In this document: piece after piece, positions 46,896 through 54,881 of the stretch
Numbering within the stretch: position 1 is the stretch's first letter
Layout: each line of letters begins with the position of its first letter
From: Pseudomonas cichorii
GTDB lineage: Bacteria; Pseudomonadota; Gammaproteobacteria; Pseudomonadales; Pseudomonadaceae
Assembly (NCBI RefSeq): GCF_015471405.1
Contig: NZ_BLVZ01000008.1
Location: 248,001-312,000, forward strand
Direction: 5' to 3'
Length of the DNA: 64,000 nucleotides
Notes under the pieces: model-generated
Seen by the model: the letters and a program-made list of their open reading frames with translations, nothing else
Told to the model about the DNA's origin: nothing
The model's database searches: none
Made by a program: the position numbers and the translations under genes

Positions 46896-48170
46896 TCAAA
46901 ACCTTGGTTTGACGGTCTTCCAGTCCGGCTTGTAACGCTGCATCTGTTTCACATCATCGCGCTGACGGATGCCGCAGCTCAGGTATTGGTCGTGTAGCTT
47001 GCCCAACTGGTCGTAATCCAGCTCCAGCCCAAGGCCCGGGGCGCGGGTGATTTTTACGCAACCGTCGACAATGGGTAGCTTGCCGCCTTTTATCACCTCT
47101 TCATCCGGCTCCTGCCAGGGGTAATGGGTGTCGCAGGCGTAATCCAGATTGGGGACCGAAGCGGCGACATGGGCCATGGCCATCAGGCTGATGCCCAAGT
47201 GCGAGTTGGAATGCATGGATACGCCAAGGCCAAAGGTCTGGCACATCTTCGACAATGCCTGGGTATCACGCAGTCCGCCCCAGTAATGGTGGTCGGCCAG
47301 AACGATCTGCACGCTGTTCAACGCCACGCTACGGCGGAACTCATCGAAGTCGGTCACGACCATATTGGTGGCCAACGGCAGACCGGTACGTTTGTGCAAC
47401 TCGGACATGCCTTCAAGCGTTGGCGTCGGGTCTTCGTAATATTGCAGATCATCGCCCAGCAATTCGGCCATGCGAATGGAGGTTTCCAGTGACCAGTTGG
47501 CATTGGGGTCGATACGCAGCGGGTAACCGGGGAATGCCCTCTTCAGGGCCTTGATACAGGAGACTTCATGCTCAGGTTCCAGCGCACCGGCCTTGAGCTT
47601 GATGCTCTTGAAGCCATACGCCTCGATCATGCGCCGGGCCTGGGCCACGATCTGTTCTTCGTTCAGGGCTTCGCCCCAGTTGTCCGGTTTGTAGGGCGAA
47701 TCGATGTGCTGGGCGTACTTGAAGAACAGATAGGCGCTGAACGGCACTTCATCACGAATCGCGCCGCCCAACAGATCCACCAGCGGCACATTCAGGTAAT
47801 GGGCCTGAAGGTCCAGAAACGCGACCTCAAATGCCGAGTAAGCGTTGCTGACCGCCTTGCTGGCATGAGAGCCGGGCGCCAGTTCCGCACCGGCCAGGCT
47901 GTCGGTCTTGTTGGCGGCTACAGTGGCCTGCACGATGGCGCGTAACTGGTTGAGGTTGAACGGATCAAGGCCGATCAACTGGTCTTTCACACGCTCCTGA
48001 ATCGCCAGCGCCGGAGCGTCACCATAGCTCTCGCCCAAACCTATATAGCCGTTGTCGCTCTCGATCTCGATGATCGAGCGCAGTGCGAAGGGTTCGTGAA
48101 TGCCGCTGGCATTGAGCAGCGGCGGATCGCGAAAGGCGATGGGGGTCACGGTCACTCTTTTGATTTTCAA
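46896..48170 (-). CDS. gudD: Glucarate dehydratase
   Basis: GudD dehydrates D-glucarate to 5-keto-4-deoxyglucarate. It is an enolase-superfamily enzyme with Ile-Lys-Leu-Lys-Ala-Gly (KxK, about residue 192), Arg-Ile-Asp-Pro-Asn-Ala-Asn-Trp, Tyr-Glu-Asp-Pro and His-Ser-Asn-Ser-His-Leu-Gly (catalytic His). The start is the TTG at 48170, 8 bases after AGGAG; it begins Lys-Ile-Lys-Arg-Val-Thr-Val-Thr-Pro and gives 424 residues. It lies 22 bases after the transporter gene on the same strand, so the two are one operon. Confidence 0.93.
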   Translation of the reverse strand: MKIKRVTVTPIAFRDPPLLNASGIHEPFALRSIIEIESDNGYIGLGESYGDAPALAIQERVKDQLIGLDPFNLNQLRAIVQATVAANKTDSLAGAELAPGSHASKAVSNAYSAFEVAFLDLQAHYLNVPLVDLLGGAIRDEVPFSAYLFFKYAQHIDSPYKPDNWGEALNEEQIVAQARRMIEAYGFKSIKLKAGALEPEHEVSCIKALKRAFPGYPLRIDPNANWSLETSIRMAELLGDDLQYYEDPTPTLEGMSELHKRTGLPLATNMVVTDFDEFRRSVALNSVQIVLADHHYWGGLRDTQALSKMCQTFGLGVSMHSNSHLGISLMAMAHVAASVPNLDYACDTHYPWQEPDEEVIKGGKLPIVDGCVKITRAPGLGLELDYDQLGKLHDQYLSCGIRQRDDVKQMQRYKPDWKTVKPRF

Positions 48171-48192
48171 GGTAAGGCTCCTGATCCTGGTA

Positions 48193-49557
48193 TCAGTGTG
48201 TTGCCGCGCGCTCAGGCACGGCCGCTTCGACGGGTTTGCCATGGCGGCTGACGGGCGTTGTGCGAGCAAAGAAGATCACTACGGCGGCCAACAGCGAGGT
48301 CGCTGCCAATCCGTACAGGCCACCCTCGATCGAGCCGGTGGTCTGTTCCAGAATTCCGAACGTCGTAGGCGCAACAAAGCCGCCAAGATTGCCGATGGAG
48401 TTGATAAGCGCGATCACCGCTGCCGCGATGCGAGCGTCCAGATAGCTTTGCGGGATCGGCCAGAACAGCGCGGATGCAGCCTTGAAGCCGATGGCGGCAA
48501 AGCAGATCGCGACGAAGGCAAAAACAGGCCCGCCGGTTGTCGACATGAACATGCCAAACGAAGCGATAACCAGCGTCAGCGCAACCCAGGCCTGTTGAAA
48601 CTTCCATTTGCTGGCCATGGCAGCAAAGCCGTACATCGCCACGATGGAGATGATCCAGGGCACCGAGTTGAACAGTCCGACCTGGAAGTCGCCCAGGCTG
48701 CCCATTTTCTTGATCATGCTGGGCAACCAGAAGGTCGCGCCGTAGATCGTCAGGGCGATGGAAAAGTAGATGAAGCAGAACAGCGCGATCTGCCGGTCAG
48801 CCAGCAGTTTGAACATCGAAGGCCTGACAACCTGTACGGCCTCACGATCACGCTGCTCCTGGGCAATCGCGGCAATCAGTACGCTTTTCTCTTCCTCGCT
48901 CAGCCATTTCGCTTCGCTTGGATGGGATTGCAGCCAGAACCAGACAAAACCGCAGAGCAGAACGGAGGCAAAGCCTTCGATCAGAAACATCCACTGCCAG
49001 CCATGCAGGCCGAGCCCCGAGATATGCAATAGCGCGCCGGAAACCGGCCCGGAAATCACCGAGGCAATGGCCGAACCGCTGAGGAAAACCGCCATGGTCT
49101 TGCCACGCTCGGAAGACGGCAGCCATTGGGTGAAGTAGTAAATGATGCCGGGGAAAAACCCGGCTTCGGCCGCACCGAGGATAAAGCGCAGGACATAGAA
49201 ACTGGTTTCGCCACGCACAAAGGCCATGGCCATGGCCGCTGCGCCCCAGGTGAACATGATGCGCGTCAGCCAGACGCGGGCACCGTAGCGTTGCAGCAGC
49301 ATGTTGGAGGGCACTTCAAACAATGCGTAGCCCACAAAGAACAATCCGGCACCCAGCCCGTAGGCTGCGGCGCCAATACCCAGGTCGGTTTCCAGATGGC
49401 TGCGCACAAAGCCGATGTTGACGCGGTCGATGTAATTGACGATGAACATCACCACGAACAACGGCAGCACATGGCGTTTGACTTTGGCCGCTGCCCGGGC
49501 AAGCACAGGAGCATCGGTGGGGCTCTGGAGGCTCTTCAAGATACGACTCCCGTTCAT
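48193..49557 (-). CDS. gudP: Glucarate/galactarate MFS transporter
   Basis: The 454-residue protein has twelve helices and the anion:cation symporter signature Val-Asn-Tyr-Ile-Asp-Arg-Val-Asn-Ile-Gly near residue 42, as in GudP/GarP. Its stop lies 22 bases before the TTG of gudD, which supports hexarate transport. It is divergent from the LysR gene at 49646 with 88 bases between. Confidence 0.92.
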   Translation of the reverse strand: MNGSRILKSLQSPTDAPVLARAAAKVKRHVLPLFVVMFIVNYIDRVNIGFVRSHLETDLGIGAAAYGLGAGLFFVGYALFEVPSNMLLQRYGARVWLTRIMFTWGAAAMAMAFVRGETSFYVLRFILGAAEAGFFPGIIYYFTQWLPSSERGKTMAVFLSGSAIASVISGPVSGALLHISGLGLHGWQWMFLIEGFASVLLCGFVWFWLQSHPSEAKWLSEEEKSVLIAAIAQEQRDREAVQVVRPSMFKLLADRQIALFCFIYFSIALTIYGATFWLPSMIKKMGSLGDFQVGLFNSVPWIISIVAMYGFAAMASKWKFQQAWVALTLVIASFGMFMSTTGGPVFAFVAICFAAIGFKAASALFWPIPQSYLDARIAAAVIALINSIGNLGGFVAPTTFGILEQTTGSIEGGLYGLAATSLLAAVVIFFARTTPVSRHGKPVEAAVPERAATH

Positions 49558-49645
49558 TGTTTTTTTAGGGACGAGTCGATCATGGACGCGGCGATTGATC
49601 CCGTCTAATCTAACTTGGCATTCCATTGATACCCGGATTAGATCA

Positions 49646-50557
49646 ATGTTCGAGCTCACTCAACTGCGCTGCTTCACCACTGTCGCGACTGAACTCAACT
49701 TCCGCCGCGCCGCCGAACGGCTGAACATGACCCAGCCGCCGCTCAGTCGGCAGATTCAGTTGCTGGAACATCACCTCGGGGTCGACCTGTTTACCCGTAA
49801 CACCCGCAATGTCGCCTTGACTGCGGCAGGCCGCGCCTTCTTTGTCGAAGCCCAGAACCTGCTGGAGCGTGCCCAACAGGCTGCCGCCACGGCCAGGCGA
49901 TTCGCCGAGGGTGATATCGGCTCAGTAAATATCAGCTTCGTCGGCAGTGCGGTGTATGAGTTTCTGCCCAAGGTCATCGCCGAATCGCGACTCAAGCAGC
50001 CTCACGTCAGAATCAACTTGTCGGAAATGAACACTTATCAGCAGCACGAAGCTCTTCGTGCGCGCCGCATCGACCTGGGTATCGTGCGCACCCCGTTGCT
50101 GGAGCCCGGTTACGCCACCGAATGCCTGGTGCGCGAGCCCTTCGTGCTGGCCGTGCCTTGCAGTCATCGTCTGGTCGACAGCAAAAGCGTGTCGGTCCAG
50201 GACCTCGATGCACAGCCGTTCCTGATGTACTCCCACTCAGCCTACCCGCCGTTCAACGAACTGCTGACCGGCATGCTCCGCTCTGCCCGCGTTGCTCCGG
50301 AATATGTGCAGTGGCTTGGCTCGTCACTGACCATCCTGGCGCTGGTCAATGCGGGAATGGGGCTGGCGCTGGTCCCGCGCTGCGCAACCAGCGTGGTATT
50401 CAAGAACGTGGTGTTTCGGAATATCGATCTGGGGGAAGGTGTACAGAGCGAACTGCACCTGATCTGGACCGAAAACAACGACAACCCGGCCTTTGCGATG
50501 CTGCTGGAGGGGATCCGCAAAGCTGTGCGCGAAGGATGGGGCGACAGCAGTCATTAG
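49646..50557 (+). CDS. LysR-family regulator, probable glucarate-cluster activator
   Basis: The 303-residue protein has an N-terminal winged helix (Arg-Arg-Ala-Ala-Glu-Arg-Leu-Asn-Met-Thr-Gln-Pro-Pro-Leu-Ser-Arg-Gln) and an effector domain. It is divergent from gudP-gudD, so it probably responds to glucarate. The 88-base shared intergenic region should contain its operator; a T-N11-A site could lie at about 49590-49630, not verified. Confidence 0.9.
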   Translation: MFELTQLRCFTTVATELNFRRAAERLNMTQPPLSRQIQLLEHHLGVDLFTRNTRNVALTAAGRAFFVEAQNLLERAQQAAATARRFAEGDIGSVNISFVGSAVYEFLPKVIAESRLKQPHVRINLSEMNTYQQHEALRARRIDLGIVRTPLLEPGYATECLVREPFVLAVPCSHRLVDSKSVSVQDLDAQPFLMYSHSAYPPFNELLTGMLRSARVAPEYVQWLGSSLTILALVNAGMGLALVPRCATSVVFKNVVFRNIDLGEGVQSELHLIWTENNDNPAFAMLLEGIRKAVREGWGDSSH

Positions 50558-50761
50558 GGTTTACGTACCGGACGAGGGCTTATAGGATAGCCGCGCTAGT
50601 TTTTTCTGTTAGTTCCCTTGGACAATAACCGCAATTGCCTGGCTATTGAGTCAATAGCCATAGCGTATGTCTGTGGGAGACAATCAGGAAACATAAAGAA
50701 ACAATTAAATACGAGTACGCTTCCTTGCGCGCGTTTCCAAGCGATTACTGAGTACATGACG

Positions 50762-51595
50762 ATGAGCAATCCTGATTCTGTATCTGATAAAACACCTACC
50801 TTCAGCATTGCCATAGTCAATTACAAGACTCTCGAAATTACCAAGATTTGTCTGGATCTGCTGCAACAGCACCTGGGCGGCACCCCGAATCAGGTCTGGG
50901 TGGTGGACAACGATTCAGCCGATGACAGCACTGAATACCTTCGCACTCTGGACTGGATCAACCTGATCGAGCGTAAAAGCCCTGGCCCGGAAAGCGGCCA
51001 CATCGCCCACGGCAAAGCCCTCGATATGATCCTTGAGCGGGTCGAAACCGATTACCTTTTCCTGCTGCACACCGATACATTCATTTTCGACAAAAACGTA
51101 TTTTCGATGATGCTGGACAAGATCATCCAGAACCCGAAAGTTGCGGCTGTTGGCTGTGTAGAGCAACTAAACCGTGGCACCGCCAGAACCATCTGGCGCT
51201 TCAGTTCCCGACTGTTCAAACACCACTTCCGCCGCCTGAAACTCTCTCTGGGCCTGCGCTCCAAACAGCCCAAGCCTTATCGCGAAGAACACCTGAAAAG
51301 CTTCTGCACCCTCTGGAACACCAAGCTCATGAAGCAGCACGGCCTGCACTTCCAGATGGATGATCGGGTACCGGGTTATACCCTGCAGGACACCATGATC
51401 CAGCTCGGCTATGACATCGAGTTTCTGTCGCCACGCAAGATATTCAGCTACCTGGACCACATCCAGGCAGGTACTGTCTCGGCAGCCGGTGGTTATGACA
51501 CGACCCATCGACGGGTCAAGATGTACAACGATATCCTGCGACGTATCAACAAGAGCAATGCCAACGGGCAAAGCGCGTCGACAATGAACACGTGA
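50762..51595 (+). CDS. Glycosyltransferase family 2
   Basis: The 277-residue protein has the GT-A start Phe-Ser-Ile-Ala-Ile-Val-Asn-Tyr-Lys-Thr-Leu-Glu, Trp-Val-Val-Asp-Asn-Asp-Ser-Ala-Asp-Asp-Ser, and a metal-site-like Leu-Leu-His-Thr-Asp-Thr-Phe near residue 100. The ATG at 50762 is preferred over 50756 and the longer frame by distance from a GAG. It has no membrane helix. It is followed 25 bases later by a 2OG-Fe(II) oxygenase, so the two may act on one surface glycan or secondary metabolite. The acceptor is unknown. Confidence 0.85.
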   Translation: MSNPDSVSDKTPTFSIAIVNYKTLEITKICLDLLQQHLGGTPNQVWVVDNDSADDSTEYLRTLDWINLIERKSPGPESGHIAHGKALDMILERVETDYLFLLHTDTFIFDKNVFSMMLDKIIQNPKVAAVGCVEQLNRGTARTIWRFSSRLFKHHFRRLKLSLGLRSKQPKPYREEHLKSFCTLWNTKLMKQHGLHFQMDDRVPGYTLQDTMIQLGYDIEFLSPRKIFSYLDHIQAGTVSAAGGYDTTHRRVKMYNDILRRINKSNANGQSASTMNT

Positions 51596-51620
51596 TGACT
51601 TTCCAACTATTGGAGCGGCA

Positions 51621-52424
51621 ATGACTGCAACTCAACAAACACTGCCGATCACCTTGGCTCCAGAGCTTGATTTTGACCTGGCTGCCGCTGGCGAGCTGGG
51701 TCAGTCGCTGACCGATACCTATACCCAGGCTGCACCCTTTGCGCATATCGTCCTCGACGACTTTTTACCGCAAGACCTGATCGCCAGCATCTGCGAGCAC
51801 TTTCCCGCCGAGCCGACCGACAACGAAATGCTCTACGAGCGCGGCTACAAAGGGCAGCACAAAAGGCAGATCAGCCCCAATGAATGCGACCCTCATCTGA
51901 AGAAAGTCTTCAACGCCTTCAACTCGGCACCCATGCTGCACTTTCTTGAAAAGCTCACCGGCATCGAAGGCCTGATACCTGACCCGTATTTCACAGGCGG
52001 CGGCCTGCATGAAACCAAAAAGGGCGGCTTCCTGGGCGTGCATTCGGATTTTCGGCTGAACAAAAAGCTCAATGTCGATCGCCGGATCAACGCCATCATT
52101 TACCTCAACCCGGACTGGAAAGAGGAATACGGCGGCAACCTGGAACTCTGGGATGTGGACATGCGCACATGCCTGAAAAAAGTCCTGCCCATCTACAACC
52201 GCTGCGTGATCTTCAACACCGACGCCGACAGCAACCACGGCCACCCGGAACCCCTGACGACGCCCGAGCACATCACCCGCCGCTCAATCGCGCTTTATTA
52301 CTACACCGCCTCAAAAGGGCCGGTCGACCCCACGCAAAGAAACAAGACCCACTACAAGCCAAGGCCCAAAGACCTGCTAAGCCCCAGGTACTACCTGAAC
52401 AAACTCATCAGAAAGAAAAACTGA
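51621..52424 (+). CDS. 2-oxoglutarate Fe(II) dioxygenase, 267 aa
   Basis: The double-stranded beta-helix ligands can be read: Val-His-Ser-Asp (His141, Asp143), a distal His in Ser-Asn-His-Gly-His-Pro (206 or 208) and Arg220/221. The fold resembles prolyl-4-hydroxylase-like 2OG-Fe(II) proteins that act on carbohydrates. Its position after the glycosyltransferase suggests hydroxylation of a sugar. A GGAG-like GGAGC lies before the start. Confidence 0.87.
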   Translation: MTATQQTLPITLAPELDFDLAAAGELGQSLTDTYTQAAPFAHIVLDDFLPQDLIASICEHFPAEPTDNEMLYERGYKGQHKRQISPNECDPHLKKVFNAFNSAPMLHFLEKLTGIEGLIPDPYFTGGGLHETKKGGFLGVHSDFRLNKKLNVDRRINAIIYLNPDWKEEYGGNLELWDVDMRTCLKKVLPIYNRCVIFNTDADSNHGHPEPLTTPEHITRRSIALYYYTASKGPVDPTQRNKTHYKPRPKDLLSPRYYLNKLIRKKN

Positions 52425-52441
52425 GGGGGGCGTCGCCAAGG

Positions 52442-53446
52442 TCAAAACTGATCGTGTCTCAGATTGGAAAACTGCGCATTGCGATTCTGTAGCTTGCGCA
52501 GTGTCAGTTTGTAGACGCTGGATTTGACCTGGCTGCCCATCGGCGTTTCTTCGAGCAGGATCCGGTTCGAGGCATAGGCACAGCCGGTGTTGATCATCTT
52601 GTACTTGAGCTGGTACAGGCCGGCATCCATCTTGGAGAACGCGAACACCGCACCGGCCGGGACGAATGCATGCCGAAAGGCATTGCGGCCCACTGCATCC
52701 GTGACCTTGGCGTAAACCGCCGACTCACCGCCCGTATTGTCGATGATGATCTGCGACCAGCCGTTGTCCTTGCGCAGCGGCATATCCTTCACATAACCCG
52801 CCTTCTGCGGCCATGCAGCGCCCATTGGATCAAGATCCGGTATCACGCACTCGGGCTGTGCCGGGTCCACCAGCTTGATCGGACTCCCCACTGGCGCATC
52901 CACTGGAGCAGGCGCTGGCTTGACCCAAGTGTGAGCAACCGGCAAGGCCTCGGTAGGCACGTAGGCTTTGCCTGCATCCGGGTCATAACCCATCCAGACA
53001 CCGGCCCCGCAAAAAATCATGAACACCAACGCCCAGCGCAGCACACTGCGCCGACGTTTACGGCCTGTTGGCCTGGATGGCGGCGGGCTCGCCTGAGCCG
53101 CCCGAGGCGGCGGTGAAGCAGGCTGAGGCCTGTGGGCAGGACCTGCGGCCGCATAAGCACTGGCAGCGCGCGCACCACTGGTCTGAAGCTGCCGACTCCG
53201 GATATAGGCTTCCCTGGCCTTCTGTTCCTCATAAGCGAGCTGCGCGTCATAAGCCGCGCGCTTTGCAGCATCTGCCAACACATCATGAGATGCATTGATA
53301 ATGCACATCAGATCCGAAGCGTCGGGAGCCGGGTTTCTGTCCGGATGCAGCTGCTGCGCCAGCTTGCGATAAGCCTTCTTGATCTGTTCAGGAGAGGCAT
53401 CGCGAGCGACCTTGAGCTGCTCGTAATGAGTAAGTGTTCTTTGCAT
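52442..53446 (-). CDS. Membrane-anchored DnaJ-domain protein, 334 aa
   Basis: The N-terminal J domain has the His-Pro-Asp motif (Leu-His-Pro-Asp-Arg-Asn) at about residue 33-38. It is followed by a helical Ala/Glu/Gln part, a Pro-rich linker, a basic stretch, one membrane helix near residue 143 (Ala-Leu-Val-Phe-Met-Ile-Phe-Cys-Gly-Ala), and a periplasmic domain of 170 residues of unknown fold. The start at 53446 begins Met-Gln-Arg-Thr-Leu-Thr-His-Tyr-Glu. It would recruit DnaK to the membrane; the J domain is cytoplasmic. The extracellular part is not recognisable. Confidence 0.85.
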   Translation of the reverse strand: MQRTLTHYEQLKVARDASPEQIKKAYRKLAQQLHPDRNPAPDASDLMCIINASHDVLADAAKRAAYDAQLAYEEQKAREAYIRSRQLQTSGARAASAYAAAGPAHRPQPASPPPRAAQASPPPSRPTGRKRRRSVLRWALVFMIFCGAGVWMGYDPDAGKAYVPTEALPVAHTWVKPAPAPVDAPVGSPIKLVDPAQPECVIPDLDPMGAAWPQKAGYVKDMPLRKDNGWSQIIIDNTGGESAVYAKVTDAVGRNAFRHAFVPAGAVFAFSKMDAGLYQLKYKMINTGCAYASNRILLEETPMGSQVKSSVYKLTLRKLQNRNAQFSNLRHDQF

Positions 53447-53541
53447 ATGTCTTGCAATCCATGGCGGCATGCCATTTAACAAGCTCTATATCGGCAAGAT
53501 TTCCTCTTACATCAGTCTCATGTGGCCAGCGGACAGACTGA

Positions 53542-53574
53542 AATGCCCGGATCCTTGGATCCGGGCATTTTTGA
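53542..53574 (+). terminator. Intrinsic terminator-like hairpin
   Basis: AATGCCCGGATCC and GGATCCGGGCATT pair across a TT(G) loop and a T run follows. It is bidirectional in shape. It lies upstream of the DnaJ gene start, so it must serve a transcript from elsewhere or be a leftover. Confidence 0.8.
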
Positions 53575-53579
53575 AGCAT

Positions 53580-54110
53580 TAGTTCAGATTAAAAATGACC
53601 ACTTTCCAGACAACCCCCGACCAGCGGTTTACTGCACTACCGTAGCCAGGTCTCGATCCCTCGAATACCAACGACAATCCTTGTCTTGTCGGCTGAAAAG
53701 CCAACAACCCTTTCCGTTACTGCCAGTGGTCCGGGCCGTTGAAACCAAGCTTATGCAAGCCCCGGCAGCCCCGCAAACGGTGGCAAATGGCCGATCTCTA
53801 TCCCGAGAGGAATACCAGTCCGAATGGCCACTATTCCTCAAGTACCTGATTCAAAAGGCCTACTCAAAAAGTCCGAATACCACACAAGCATCAGCCACCC
53901 GCCAAAGCGCCCAAGACAACGCCTCCCCTCCTTACTTTCAACACCACCCTCCAGCCCCATCGCCCAGCAACCGGGGAAATCCCCTACGCACCGACCTCCC
54001 GCTATCCTGCATTCAGGCCATGAGCCACAAGGGTTTTCAGTTTTTTTCAACCGAATCAGACAGCTAGGCTTTACAAGCGCAACAGACTCTATATACTCGC
54101 AGCCCATTAC
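53580..54110. other. Intergenic region, about 530 bases, no supported gene
   Basis: The open frames here are shadow frames without recognisable domain sequence. The segment precedes tRNA-Thr and could carry old mobile-element debris; no clear gene was seen. Confidence 0.55.
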
Positions 54111-54186
<76 letters not shown>

Positions 54187-54198
54187 TACGAAGTACCA

Positions 54199-54233
54199 AG
54201 AAAGGCTCACCGAAAGGTGGGCCTTTTTTGTTT
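54199..54233 (+). terminator. Intrinsic terminator after tRNA-Thr
   Basis: AAGGCTCACC, GAAA loop and GGTGGGCCTT with a T run. A near-identical hairpin at 61699 follows the attR repeat. Confidence 0.9.
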
Positions 54234-54240
54234 GTGGCGC

Positions 54241-54270
54241 AGTTTGTGGGAGGGAGCTTGCTCGCGACGG
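54241..54270. repeat. REP unit
   Basis: TTTGTGGGAGGGAGCTTGCT and CGCGACGGGG are related to the repeat unit at 45526. Confidence 0.65.
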
Positions 54271-54356
54271 GGCCAGTGAAACTCTCGACCCCATCAGCCC
54301 AGACTTCCACCAGATGTAGGACTCTTCTGAACTTCGAGGATACCCGCAGCAACCGC

Positions 54357-54385
54357 TTGTAGATGCCTGACGCCGCGACTACCTT
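54357..54385 (+). promoter_or_regulatory. Sigma-70-type promoter of leader copy D
   Basis: TTGTAG (54357-54362) and TACCTT (54380-54385) are 17 bases apart, with CCGCTTGTAG preserved at 61850. Copies A and B have other bases at the -10 but the same spacing and upstream CGCTTG. Confidence 0.6.
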
Positions 54386-54392
54386 CCTGCCT

Positions 54393-54588
54393 GTCGCGAA
54401 ACCAGCGACCGGGTTTAGTCGCCCGAACATCGTCAAGCCAGAATGCGCCCCTATCCAGCGCCCGCGTCCTTGAGACCGGCGTGATGTTTTATGGTGGCTA
54501 TGCACGGGGCACCTTCGGGTGCGCCGGGTGCTTGACGTCCCGGTCGACTAACCCGCGCATAGCCGCCACCTTTCGTTTAGTCGCGAAA
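54393..54588 (+). ncRNA. Structured 5' leader RNA, copy D
   Basis: Hairpin 0 (GTCGC/GCGAC, 54393-54409); CGGG-TTTAGTCG-CCCG hairpin (54410-54425); three-way junction 54493-54567; TTTCG-TTTAGTCG-CGAAA hairpin (54571-54588). The junction has an outer GGTGGCTATGC/GCATAGCCGCC stem, a GCACC-TTCG-GGTGC hairpin and a CCGGG-CCCGG hairpin. Its linker CGACTAA (54545-54551) is complementary to both TTTAGTCG loops. The CCGGG loop, GCTTGACGT (54530-54538), pairs with CGTCAAGC at 54431-54438 (8 bp) and with ACGTCAAG at 54604-54611 (8 bp), the latter overlapping the AAGGA ribosome binding site. Confidence 0.85.
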
Positions 54589-54620
54589 CGTGATGGCTCA
54601 ACCACGTCAAGGACGTCACC

Positions 54621-54881
54621 ATGATCAGCACTACGCCACACCAAGCTCACGACATCAGCGTCGGCCTGTTCAACGTAAAGCCAGGCATCAAGATTGAAGA
54701 TGCCTTGGGGCTTGCCTCTGAATATCTACTTTGCGCAGGGGCAACCGCTTACGAGACTGTGGATAACAGCACAAAGGAGTTTCGGCCATTGGCCCAGGCA
54801 GTGGTGCATCAGATAGAGGCAGCGCGGGCATTGGTTCAGGCGGCGGTGGCGGAGCTGGAAGACAGGAAGAAGGCGGTATGA
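54621..54881 (+). CDS. DUF3077-like small protein, 86 aa (leader copy D)
   Basis: Phe-Asn-Val-Lys-Pro-Gly-Ile-Lys-Ile-Glu-Asp-Ala-Leu near residue 17, then Ala-Gly-Ala-Thr-Ala-Tyr-Glu-Thr-Val-Asp and Gln-Ile-Glu-Ala-Ala-Arg-Ala-Leu-Val align with the genes at 3824 and 45607 and resemble DUF3077. AAGGA lies 7 bases before the ATG and is part of the Y-type sequence that pairs with the leader's junction loop. It is the first gene after tRNA-Thr. Function unknown. Confidence 0.75.
   Translation: MISTTPHQAHDISVGLFNVKPGIKIEDALGLASEYLLCAGATAYETVDNSTKEFRPLAQAVVHQIEAARALVQAAVAELEDRKKAV

Noticed and set aside
53522..54067. 181-codon frame before tRNA-Thr
   Set aside because: It starts inside the J-domain gene's upstream region, overlaps the terminator hairpin, has no ribosome binding site and no domain-like sequence.
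54393..54620. Interpretation of the leader RNA as a mobile guide (bridge-RNA-like) element
   Set aside because: The X-Y sequences flanking the core on both sides would fit a guide with target duplications, but no recombinase is linked to copies A, B or E and the downstream Y lies at the ribosome binding site in all four, so a cis-riboregulator explains the data better. The idea is not excluded.
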